Assembly (NCBI GenBank): GCA_002868905.1
Contig: PKUA01000011.1
Span: 1 to 64,000, forward strand
Source of the DNA: Desulfuromonas sp.
GTDB lineage: Bacteria > Desulfobacterota > Desulfuromonadia > Desulfuromonadales > Geothermobacteraceae
Direction of reading: 5' to 3'
Length of the DNA stretch: 64,000 bases
The translations under genes and the position numbers were made by a program. The notes below the pieces were generated by a model. It made no database searches. It saw only the letters and a program-made list of their open reading frames with translations, and was not told the DNA's origin. How positions within the stretch are numbered: the stretch's first letter is position 1; the number at the start of each line of letters is the position of its first letter. Positions 10,993 through 18,988 of this stretch are shown one piece after another.

Positions 10993-12990
10993 TTATCCTG
11001 TGACTCCGCCCTGGAGATAGTCGTTAATCTGCATCCGGACCAGATCTTCCCCTTCGACCTCGAGCTGCCGCTCAAGCAGCTCACGCCATTCGGATACCTG
11101 CTGTTCCGCAATCAGCCTGACAGCCTGGCTGCGGACCTCCCAGCTTTCATGTTTCAGCAGCGAGATGACCTGATGGGCAACCTTGTCCCAGGAGTGAAGT
11201 CCAACCAGCAATTGCAGCGCCGTACTGACCACCTCCTGGTCAGAGTGCGACAGAGCGGCCAGCAAATCTGTCGCCGCATTTTCACCGGTCATCTCAATCA
11301 AAGTCTCAAGTGCATGAATGACCACCACCCCGACCGGGTCATTCAACGTCCCGCGTATTGCCGCAAGCGCATCGGCCCCTCCGGCACGACCGAGACTGCG
11401 GACCGCAGAACTTCGAACCCAGATATCGTCGTCCCGTAGGGCCAGGGCCAGCGGCTCGACCGTCTCCGCCCCGCCCTGTTCACCCAGCAACTCGGTCGCC
11501 AGACGACGAACGTCGGCGTCTTCATCGGTCAGGGCCAGCATGACGGCGCCTCGGCTCTCTTGGTCAAGGCGCCCGCTTAGCGACCGTAGCGCCGAACTCC
11601 TCACCTGACTTGACGGGTCCTTGAGGGCAAACTCAAGGGCCTGCCTAACGGCCCCGCCGGCGAGAGGCGCAAGGATTTCCACGGCGCAAACCCGTAGTTC
11701 CTCTTCATGATCTTCCAGCAGTTGTTGCGCAATTCGGGCAGCGTCCTCGGGGAACTGGCTCCCGAGTCGGCCGGTTGACCCGGCGATGGAGAAACGATCG
11801 GCCGGATCGGCAAGACGGCATGCCTCGACCAACCGGGAGAGGGATTCTGACGTACCGATCTGTTCGAGGGCTGCGGCAGCTGCCAACTGCAACTCCCCGG
11901 AGCTGTTGACGACCGTCTCTTCCAGCAGCGACCGGCTCTGCTCACACTTCCCCTCGCCGAAAACAAGTGCGAGACAGACCTTGACCTCGTCGTCCTGTTC
12001 GTCCCAGGCCGAGAGCAAAAAGCAGGGGTCCTTATGACAGACATGAATCAGGGCGGCGAAAGCCGCATCACGCAGGTCGATGTCATGCAACAGGGGAAGC
12101 AACATCAGGGCATGGGAACCGTCATCGCACCAGCCGAGGACTGCAAGGGCGGCTTGCTTGGTCTCTTCATCCCGGTCCTGCAGGAAATCGGCCGTTTTGT
12201 CGAGCAAAGTTTTTTGCTGCGCATGACAGACGGCCTGCACGGCTTCGGTCCCGAGCCGGTTGCCGATCCTCGCCATGGCCTTCAGGGCCGCCGCGGCAAT
12301 CTGCCCCTGGTTTTCGATCATCGCCGACTGCAGAACGGGAACAACTTCGGCGGTCGCGACATGTCCAAGGCAATCGTACAGTGCCTTGCGCAAGACGGGG
12401 TCCTTCTCAAAGGCGAGTAAACGATCTGCCTGGATCGGTTCTCCGATCTGGGCCAATGCCTCCAACAGGGTGAAACGAAACATCAGATCATCGACCCCGA
12501 GCCGATTCAGCAGGTGGGGAACGGCAGACCTGGCCTCCATACGTCCGAGATTTTCCGCCGCAGCGGCGGCCACGTTCACATCCTCATCCTGCAATCTGTC
12601 GATCAGCGGTTGCAGAACCTCCTCACCGCCGATGGCGCCGAAAATGTCGACCAGGAACTTCCGGACATCATGGTCGTCGCTATCCAGTTCGCCCAGAAGC
12701 GAGGGGATTGAATCCTTCCCCAGGCGGATCAGAATCTCGGCAGCGGTATTACGTTGTCCGGCATTGACATCATCGTACAGCAGGCGAATGATCTCTCCGG
12801 TGCGTTCGAGGGCATCCGGACGGGACAGAAACTGATCAGCCGCCTCCTTCCGTACCCGCCAGCTCGAGTCACCCATCATCCGGATCACAATCTCGCAGCT
12901 GTCATGGCCATCATCACCGACAGCCAATTTCAGACCCTGCAGACGTTGTTCTTCATCCTCCGCTTCGATAAGGTGAGCCCAGGGTTGCAT
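10993..12990 (-). CDS. HEAT-repeat scaffold protein of the chemosensory operon
   Basis: 665 residues made almost wholly of HEAT/PBS-lyase-like repeats of about 31 residues, e.g. DEDVNVAAAAAENLGRMEAR, DDIWVRSSAVRSLGRAGGAD, DPSSQVRSSALRSLSGRLD. It has no signal peptide, membrane segment or enzymatic motif. Such superhelical arrays act as protein-binding surfaces. The ATG at 12990 (SD AAGGTGG) lies 1 base after the stop of the zinc-ribbon receiver gene; the open frame extends further upstream only as a shadow of that gene. A scaffold for the kinase-receiver complex is inferred from context. Confidence 0.88.
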   Translation of the reverse strand: MQPWAHLIEAEDEEQRLQGLKLAVGDDGHDSCEIVIRMMGDSSWRVRKEAADQFLSRPDALERTGEIIRLLYDDVNAGQRNTAAEILIRLGKDSIPSLLGELDSDDHDVRKFLVDIFGAIGGEEVLQPLIDRLQDEDVNVAAAAAENLGRMEARSAVPHLLNRLGVDDLMFRFTLLEALAQIGEPIQADRLLAFEKDPVLRKALYDCLGHVATAEVVPVLQSAMIENQGQIAAAALKAMARIGNRLGTEAVQAVCHAQQKTLLDKTADFLQDRDEETKQAALAVLGWCDDGSHALMLLPLLHDIDLRDAAFAALIHVCHKDPCFLLSAWDEQDDEVKVCLALVFGEGKCEQSRSLLEETVVNSSGELQLAAAAALEQIGTSESLSRLVEACRLADPADRFSIAGSTGRLGSQFPEDAARIAQQLLEDHEEELRVCAVEILAPLAGGAVRQALEFALKDPSSQVRSSALRSLSGRLDQESRGAVMLALTDEDADVRRLATELLGEQGGAETVEPLALALRDDDIWVRSSAVRSLGRAGGADALAAIRGTLNDPVGVVVIHALETLIEMTGENAATDLLAALSHSDQEVVSTALQLLVGLHSWDKVAHQVISLLKHESWEVRSQAVRLIAEQQVSEWRELLERQLEVEGEDLVRMQINDYLQGGVTG

Positions 12991-12991
12991 A

Positions 12992-13879
12992 TCAACCACC
13001 TTTCGGTGCGTTTGCGTCGTCTTCGAGCAACTCGGCCTTCCGACGCCGCTCCATACTGACAAGGGCCAGTTCAAAATAATCTTTTTGTGCCAGCAGTTCG
13101 ACCGGGACGCGCTCGGCCAGCAACCGTCTGCCCTCGGCAATTTGATCGGAGAGGAGCAGGCGCAGGTTTCCGTTGCGGACTCCTTCGTCGACCTTCTCCT
13201 GGTAATACAAGGCGATATCGGCGACCAGGATACGTGCCAACCTGGTGGCCTGGGCCTCGCTGCAAGGCTCATTCGCCTGCCCCACCTCTTTCAACTCGGA
13301 TTCATGCAGGCGCTCGTTCATCTCATCCTGTTCAGTGCGAGACGGGAGAATGTTTTCACTCGCCTGGTGTTTGTCGGCGAGCAAAGTCTGGAACTTGTCG
13401 AGCAAACGATCGATCAGGTGGTGCTTTTCAATGTAGTCATCAGCACCGTAGAGTGACGAGGGGCTCCTTTTATAGGCAGTTTTGCTGTAGACCGATGAGA
13501 GCAGTACGATTTTCAGGTCTTTGAGGGTCTCGTCCTTCCTGATGTGATCGATCAGTTCGAAAGCGAACATTTGCGGCAGGGCGCAATCGACCAAAACGCC
13601 GACATGTTCCTGCTCGTGCAGTTGTTTCAATGCGGCTTTTCCAGTTCCGGTGGCGGAATAACCGTAGCCGGCTTTCACCAGGATCTCCGCCACGGCGAGA
13701 CGAACCTCCCCTTCCGGATGGGCAACGAGAATCCTCGGTAGCCCTTCTCCGCCACGACCATGGGCGGGAAAGACTTTTTGGCACTTACGGCAGCGCAAAC
13801 GGACCAACTGCCGAGCGGCGGCGCCGTCCGGCAGTCGAAAACGACTGGCACAATTAGGGCAGTTAACCTTTATTGACAT
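12992..13879 (-). CDS. Zinc-ribbon plus atypical receiver-domain protein
   Basis: 295 residues. An MJ0042-type zinc ribbon at the N-terminus (CPNC near residue 8, CRKC near 30) is followed by a receiver-like domain (about 50-170) with a possible acceptor Asp in VLVDCALP. The acidic pair that normally binds magnesium is replaced (ILVAHPEGEVR), so it may not be phosphorylated in the usual way. The C-terminal 120 residues are helical and unassigned. It lies between cheW (24 bases) and the HEAT gene (1 base). PilZ- or FrzS-like signalling without phosphorylation is a possible parallel, not shown. Confidence 0.84.
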   Translation of the reverse strand: MSIKVNCPNCASRFRLPDGAAARQLVRLRCRKCQKVFPAHGRGGEGLPRILVAHPEGEVRLAVAEILVKAGYGYSATGTGKAALKQLHEQEHVGVLVDCALPQMFAFELIDHIRKDETLKDLKIVLLSSVYSKTAYKRSPSSLYGADDYIEKHHLIDRLLDKFQTLLADKHQASENILPSRTEQDEMNERLHESELKEVGQANEPCSEAQATRLARILVADIALYYQEKVDEGVRNGNLRLLLSDQIAEGRRLLAERVPVELLAQKDYFELALVSMERRRKAELLEDDANAPKGG

Positions 13880-13903
13880 GATATGGCTCGAGCGATGTCT
13901 TGC

Positions 13904-14437
13904 TTATTTACAATTTTCGGTCGACTTTGAACCGGCAGAAACTGACGAATCGAGATCGGCAAGGTCAATTCTCTCTTCGCTGCTTAATATCTTTTCAAGG
14001 TTCATGATCAGAATCAATTCATCGTCACGACGACAGACGCCCAGGAAGAACTCAGCATCGGGCCCCTTGATAAAATGGGGCGCCGGGAGGACTTCCTTTC
14101 GATTGTAGCGTCTGACTTCCGTGACCTCATCAACCTGCAGCCCAAGGATTCTCCCCTGCAACGAGGTGATCAGCACCCTTGTCCTGCGATCGTTCTCCGG
14201 GACCGCCAGTTCAAACCGACGGCGGAGATCGACGACCGGAATCACCGCTCCACGCAGGTTGATCACGCCCTCGATAAAGGGAGGGGCTTTAGGAACCGCT
14301 GTCAGGCGAAGAGGTCGGATGATCTCCCGAATACTCATAATGTTCAGAGCGTATAACTGTTCTCCAACCCTGAAACAGGCGAGCTGAACCTCTTCACGGA
14401 CCTCAGGCTCGACTTTTGTTGAGATCGCGTTACTCAT
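13904..14437 (-). CDS. cheW: CheW-type coupling protein
   Basis: 177 residues with one CheW domain (about 15-155): CFRVGEQLYALNIMSIREII, FIEGVINLRGAVIPVVDLRR, GLQVDEVTEVRRY. It normally links receptor tips to CheA. A short Ser/Asp-rich tail follows. The start overlaps the stop of the preceding receiver gene by 4 bases. It is one of two CheW-domain proteins besides CheA here. Confidence 0.93.
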   Translation of the reverse strand: MSNAISTKVEPEVREEVQLACFRVGEQLYALNIMSIREIIRPLRLTAVPKAPPFIEGVINLRGAVIPVVDLRRRFELAVPENDRRTRVLITSLQGRILGLQVDEVTEVRRYNRKEVLPAPHFIKGPDAEFFLGVCRRDDELILIMNLEKILSSEERIDLADLDSSVSAGSKSTENCK

Positions 14438-14808
14438 TCGCGTGACAAAAACCGCTGGATCGTTTCAATGACCATGGCCGATTTGAACGGCTTGGTGATA
14501 TACCAGTCGGCCCCGACTTTTTCGCCGCGACTCATGTCCTCGCGGCTCTTTTTGGCGGTCAGCATGATAATCGGAATATTCCTTGTCTCGGAATCCTCCT
14601 TGATCCGACGGCAGACTTCGAAGCCATCGATCTCGGGAAGCATGATATCGAGCAGGATCAAATCGGGACGATCTTCGGCGACAGCAGCCAACGCGGCACG
14701 CCCGTTGGAAACCCCCCGCACCTCATAGCCCTTCGAGGTCAGCAGGATCGACTCCAACTTCAACAAGCTCTCTTCATCTTCAACGATCAGAATCCTCTTC
14801 TTGGCCAC
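14434..14808 (-). CDS. CheY-like response regulator
   Basis: 124-residue stand-alone receiver: acidic E10-D11, acceptor D54 in LLDIMLPEIDG, Lys in ITKPFKS. The sequence ILLTSKGYEVRGVSNGRAAL is closer to the PhoB/Spo0F-like branch than to the other two receivers of the operon, so it probably has a different partner. The start lies 21 bases after the CheW-domain gene. It has no output domain. Confidence 0.93.
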   Translation of the reverse strand: MAKKRILIVEDEESLLKLESILLTSKGYEVRGVSNGRAALAAVAEDRPDLILLDIMLPEIDGFEVCRRIKEDSETRNIPIIMLTAKKSREDMSRGEKVGADWYITKPFKSAMVIETIQRFLSRE

Positions 14809-14829
14809 GGGCCACTCCTTTCTATCGGC

Positions 14830-15654
14830 TCAGGCAGAGCCAAATTCCAACAAAGTCGGCAAGTCGAGCAGAATGATCATTCTGCCCTGAATACGGCCAA
14901 CCCCCTCGACCAGCTCTTTATCGACACCGGTCAACATCGCCGGTGGCTGCTCCTTGAGGCTTTCAGGCAGCTGGACGACCTGAGTGATCTGGTCAACCAA
15001 CAACCCGGCGATCCGCTCCCCATGTTCACAGACGACAATACGCGAGCGGGAAGTCCCGTCCCCCGTAGCAAACTGCAGCCTGCGGCGCAAGTCGAGAACC
15101 GGTACGATCACACCGCGCAACGAGATGATGCCGAGGATAAATTCAGGGACCCGGGGGAGATCCGTAACCTCGCGCGGTTTGATAATCTCAGAAACATGCC
15201 GTATCGGCAGAGCGTATTCCTCGTCAGCAAGATTGAACGTCAGCCACTGCTCGCCCTGTTCTTCAATACCGACCTCATCGGCCGTGATCGCCTGCAGGTA
15301 GCTCTCCTCCGAAGCGAGTTGGAGGTCATCCCCCACCCGAAACAATTGAGCCAGCTGGTCGGTTTCTTCCGGCACCGCAGCAGGATGCCCTGAGGTTTGC
15401 TCCGGTCCGGTCCCAACCGGAGCGGGTTGACTGTCATCCTGAGGAGCCGCGTCCTCGTCGACCGCCTCAGGGTCGCTTGTCTCTGCCTCGGACCCCGGGG
15501 TTTCCTTGTTATCCGCGGCTACTGAAGCGGACCCGGTTCCTGAACCTTCGGGCACGCCAGACGCGTCGGGAGTCTCCGGTGATCCTTCACTGACCTCGCC
15601 AGCCGCGTCTACCTTGGCCTGCTTGGCCTTTTTTCGAATTTCAACCAAATCCAT
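14830..15654 (-). CDS. CheW-domain protein with long acidic N-terminal extension
   Basis: 274 residues. Residues 1-110 are low complexity, rich in Glu/Ser/Pro/Gly/Ala with no fold recognised. Residues about 130-270 are a CheW domain (WLTFNLADEEYALPIRHVSE, EFILGIISLRGVIVPVLDLR, GLLVDQITQVVQL). The disordered acidic arm could tether it to another component. It lies 8 bases after the ATPase gene. Confidence 0.9.
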   Translation of the reverse strand: MDLVEIRKKAKQAKVDAAGEVSEGSPETPDASGVPEGSGTGSASVAADNKETPGSEAETSDPEAVDEDAAPQDDSQPAPVGTGPEQTSGHPAAVPEETDQLAQLFRVGDDLQLASEESYLQAITADEVGIEEQGEQWLTFNLADEEYALPIRHVSEIIKPREVTDLPRVPEFILGIISLRGVIVPVLDLRRRLQFATGDGTSRSRIVVCEHGERIAGLLVDQITQVVQLPESLKEQPPAMLTGVDKELVEGVGRIQGRMIILLDLPTLLEFGSA

Positions 15655-15662
15655 GGTTCATG

Positions 15663-16469
15663 TCAACTCGTCAAGGCCAACTCCGGCAGAATCGACCTGA
15701 TGACCTGCTCATCGACTGTTCGCGTCTCCCGGCCGAAACCTTCCAGAATCGCGAGCGCAGCCGCGTGATTGATCTTCCGTGGAATCCCGCCCGAATAGTT
15801 GTAAATCTCCTGAATCGCTTCCTGTGTGAACAGATTACCACTGCCGCCGGCGACATGCCACCGAAACTCGAGATATTCACCTGTTTCTTCAACGTTCAAT
15901 GGCAGCAGATCGTAACTCAGACCGATTCGTTGACGCAACGGCTCATACGCTCTATGGGCCAGCCGCTTTCTGAGTTCAGGCTGTCCCATCAGAACGACAC
16001 TGAGAAGGTTCTGGTCGTCCAGCTGGAAATTGGTCAGCAACCGAATCTCGTCGAATGTCTCCTTGCTCGGAATCAGCTGAGCCTCATCAATGATCAGAAC
16101 CGGGCAAATCGACTGTTGAAACAGGGAATAGAGTCGCTCACCGAGCTGCTCCAAAAGATCTGTTTTGCTTCGGGCCGGTTCCTTGACCTCGAGGCGATGA
16201 GCGACGGCCCGCAGGAACTCGAGCGGGGACAGCCGTGGGTTAATCAGCAGAACAACCTTGTACTGTTCCCCGAGTTCATCGATCAAAGCGCGGGAAAGGG
16301 TTGTCTTCCCGCAACCGATCTCACCGGTCAGCAAGACCAGGTCGCGTTCTTCAACAGCGTACTGCAGGCGTGCCAGCGCCTCCCGATGGCCCCGGCTGAA
16401 AAAGAGGAACCGCGGGTCCGGCGTTTTACTGAAAGGGCGTTCCTTGATGCCGAAAAACTTCTTATACAC
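15663..16469 (-). CDS. ExeA/MshM-like AAA ATPase
   Basis: 268 residues. Walker A is GEIGCGKTT, Walker B PVLIIDEAQLI, and the N-terminus MYKKFFGIKERPFSKTPDP is the hallmark of the ExeA/GspA ATPase family, which helps place secretion or pilus machinery at the envelope. The C-terminal peptidoglycan-binding domain of full-length ExeA is absent, and there is no membrane segment. The start lies 8 bases inside the cheA 3' end. Its presence within a chemosensory operon suggests coupling of signalling to an envelope machine; that is inference. Confidence 0.88.
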   Translation of the reverse strand: MYKKFFGIKERPFSKTPDPRFLFFSRGHREALARLQYAVEERDLVLLTGEIGCGKTTLSRALIDELGEQYKVVLLINPRLSPLEFLRAVAHRLEVKEPARSKTDLLEQLGERLYSLFQQSICPVLIIDEAQLIPSKETFDEIRLLTNFQLDDQNLLSVVLMGQPELRKRLAHRAYEPLRQRIGLSYDLLPLNVEETGEYLEFRWHVAGGSGNLFTQEAIQEIYNYSGGIPRKINHAAALAILEGFGRETRTVDEQVIRSILPELALTS

Positions 16470-18561
16470 TCAGGCGCCCCTCTCCACGCAATGCATCGCT
16501 CATCAGGCCGCCGACATCGAGCACCAAAACGGTCTGCTGGTTCCCGAGATCCGCCGCACCGGCGACCCCTTTGACGAAAGCCAGGGAGGCGCCGAGGGAC
16601 TTGATGACAACATCCTGCTGCCCGACCAGACCATCGACAACGATCCCCATCCTCCGCTCGGCCAACCCCACGACGGCGACGAAGTAGCGATCAGGACGCC
16701 CCACTTTCCGCTCCAGGCCGAAAAACTCGGCGAGATGAAGAAGAGGCAGGGTCGATTGCCTTAATTCAATCACTTCACGACGTTCAATGGTCTTGATCTC
16801 TGCAGCCTCGACCATCAGGGTCTCAAGAACAGCATTGATCGGTATGGCGTAGGTTCGATCGCCGGTAGTGACGACGAGCGCCTTGATAATGGCCAGGGTG
16901 ATCGGCAGGGTGATAACGACTGTCGTACCGCGTCCTGCCTCGCTGTTGAGTTCGATCATGCCCGACAGGGCGCTGATGTTGTTTTTCACCACATCCATAC
17001 CGACGCCCCGCCCGGACAGCTCACTCACCTCATCCTTGGTGGAAAATCCGGGCACAAAAAGAAGGTCGAGCAGGTCCTCACGGCTCAGTTCGTCACTTTC
17101 ACGGATGAGTCCTTTCTCAATCCCCTTGGCCTTGACCCGACCGAGGTCGATGCCGCTACCATCGTCAGCGACTTCGATGACGACGTGGTTCCCTTTTTGC
17201 GTGGCGCTCAATTCGAGTTTGGCCCGCACCGGTTTGCCAAGGCGTTCTCGCTCCTGAGGGGTTTCGACCCCATGGTCGACCGCGTTACGGATGATATGCA
17301 CCAGTGGGTCGGTCAGATCCTCGACGATCAGTTTGTCGAGTTCCGTATCCGAACCGGAGATTTCAAGCTGGATCTGTTTTCCGAGTTCGTTGGCGACCCG
17401 CCGGACAATCCTCGTCATTTTTTCGAACAATTGCGCGACGGGGACCATGCGAACATCCATGACCGCTCCCTGCAGTTCATCCAGCCGCCTTTCAAGGCCT
17501 CGGCTCGCCTTGTGCAGTTCCGAAACGAGAGAGGCCTCTCCGGCTCCCTTGAACTGGGAGCTGAGCTGAACAATCGAACTCTTGGCCAGGACCAGGTCCC
17601 CCACGATATTCATCAGGTGGTCGAGCTTGTCGATATCGACCCGAACCGTGCGGCTTATGGAACGCAGGGAGGCGCCACCATCCTCGCTCAGGTCCGAAGA
17701 ACTTTTCCCCTTGACCTCCGAAACAGCGGAAGACGGGGCTTCCTCGACAGCCGACTCGGATGCGGCAGTTGCCACAGGTTCAGGCTCGACCTTGGTTGAG
17801 CCCGCCTGTTTCCCGGAAATCGAGACAATTTCGATATATTCGTCGTTGCCGATGTCGGCGGCAACCGTTTCAAGGGCGGCCTCGGTGCCGAGCATCAACT
17901 GAAAGCCGATTCGTTCGCTGATGTCGCCGCTGGTCGGCAAGGTACTGATAAGCTCGCCATACTGTTTCAACAGATCGGTCAATGCGGCCAACTCCTGGTC
18001 GAACGTGTCAAGCGAAAAGCTCGCCCTGACCAGAAGCAGGGTCCGCCCCCGTTTCAGGTTGTCGCGCAGCCGATGTTCTTCATATTCGGTGAGGACATTG
18101 AGAAGTTCAGAAGGGATCGATCCCGACGCGAGAGGATCGTCCGATTCGACAGCAGGACCGTCAAACAGATTCCCCAGTTTGGCGAGAACCGGCGCGATAT
18201 CGGGCTGGTCTGCCGTCTCTTTGCCCTCTCCCTTGCTCGAAACCAGCAGAACAAGCATGTCGAACGATTGGAACAGGACCTCGGAAACGGCCGAGGAGAA
18301 ATCGGTTCGACCCAACCGCAGGTTGTCGAGCAGATTTTCCAGTTGGTGAGAGAGTTCGGAGATGTCATCAAAGCCGAACATCCCGGATAAACCCTTGAGG
18401 GAATGGGCACCGCGGAACAGGGAGTTGATGGTGTCGGGCGCGCCGTCGACCCCGTCCTCTGCGAAACTGAGGCTGCACAGATCAAGGTTCAGTTTTTCAA
18501 GGATTTCCTCGGCCTCGGCGATAAATTCCTTGATAGCTTTATTGGTTGAGCCTGTGCTCAC
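16462..18561 (-). CDS. cheA: Chemotaxis histidine kinase CheA
   Basis: 699 residues. Hpt domain (1-110) with phospho-acceptor H53 in GAHSLKGLSGMFGF; a roughly 100-residue segment (about 160-250) not clearly a P2 domain; dimerisation helices (about 300-360, VDIDKLDHLMNIVGDLVLA); ATPase domain with N-box IIRNAVDHGVETP and G-boxes DDGSGIDLGRV and GRGVGMDVVKNNI; C-terminal CheW-like regulatory domain ending GEGRLSV. All catalytic motifs are intact. It follows the 122-residue receiver gene by 58 bases. Confidence 0.97.
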   Translation of the reverse strand: MSTGSTNKAIKEFIAEAEEILEKLNLDLCSLSFAEDGVDGAPDTINSLFRGAHSLKGLSGMFGFDDISELSHQLENLLDNLRLGRTDFSSAVSEVLFQSFDMLVLLVSSKGEGKETADQPDIAPVLAKLGNLFDGPAVESDDPLASGSIPSELLNVLTEYEEHRLRDNLKRGRTLLLVRASFSLDTFDQELAALTDLLKQYGELISTLPTSGDISERIGFQLMLGTEAALETVAADIGNDEYIEIVSISGKQAGSTKVEPEPVATAASESAVEEAPSSAVSEVKGKSSSDLSEDGGASLRSISRTVRVDIDKLDHLMNIVGDLVLAKSSIVQLSSQFKGAGEASLVSELHKASRGLERRLDELQGAVMDVRMVPVAQLFEKMTRIVRRVANELGKQIQLEISGSDTELDKLIVEDLTDPLVHIIRNAVDHGVETPQERERLGKPVRAKLELSATQKGNHVVIEVADDGSGIDLGRVKAKGIEKGLIRESDELSREDLLDLLFVPGFSTKDEVSELSGRGVGMDVVKNNISALSGMIELNSEAGRGTTVVITLPITLAIIKALVVTTGDRTYAIPINAVLETLMVEAAEIKTIERREVIELRQSTLPLLHLAEFFGLERKVGRPDRYFVAVVGLAERRMGIVVDGLVGQQDVVIKSLGASLAFVKGVAGAADLGNQQTVLVLDVGGLMSDALRGEGRLSV

Positions 18562-18619
18562 ACAGCCCTCCTTCTAAACCGGGTCCGGTCCCAGCCGGTT
18601 ATGAACCTACCGACAGGGT

Positions 18620-18988
18620 TTATTGCAAAAAACGCCGTACCAGTTGCTGCAGATCATCGGGGTTGAAAGGTTTCACCAGGTAGGCATCGGCACCGAGGGC
18701 CAGCCCTCGCTCCCGATCCCGTTCACTCCCCTCGGTAGTGATGATAACCAGCGGGGTTAAACGGAAACGTTCGTCTTTCTTCAAAAAGCTGATCAATTCG
18801 AGACCGTTGATATCCGGCATATTGATGTCGGTGATGATCAGGTCGATCGATTCACGCGGCAAAACACGCAAGGCCTCGAATCCGTTGGCAGCCTCGATAA
18901 TATCATAGTCACCTTCAGCAGTGATCGCCGAGGCGATCAGGCTCCGCATTGTCGGTGAATCTTCAGCAATCAGTATTTTCCGTGTCAC
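18620..18988 (-). CDS. CheY-like response regulator (first in operon)
   Basis: 122-residue receiver with E9-D10 and acceptor D54 in TDINMPDINGLE; Lys in LVKPFN. The GTG at 18988 overlaps the stop of the PATAN gene as GTGA and follows GGGGGAG; extending the frame upstream adds only residues overlapping that gene. Close relative of the receiver at 7743-8123, which closes the operon. Confidence 0.93.
   Translation of the reverse strand: MTRKILIAEDSPTMRSLIASAITAEGDYDIIEAANGFEALRVLPRESIDLIITDINMPDINGLELISFLKKDERFRLTPLVIITTEGSERDRERGLALGADAYLVKPFNPDDLQQLVRRFLQ

Noticed and set aside
12991-13272. Upstream extension of the HEAT-repeat frame by 94 codons
   Set aside because: It lies wholly inside the zinc-ribbon receiver gene, has no repeat character, and a good SD and ATG exist at 12990.
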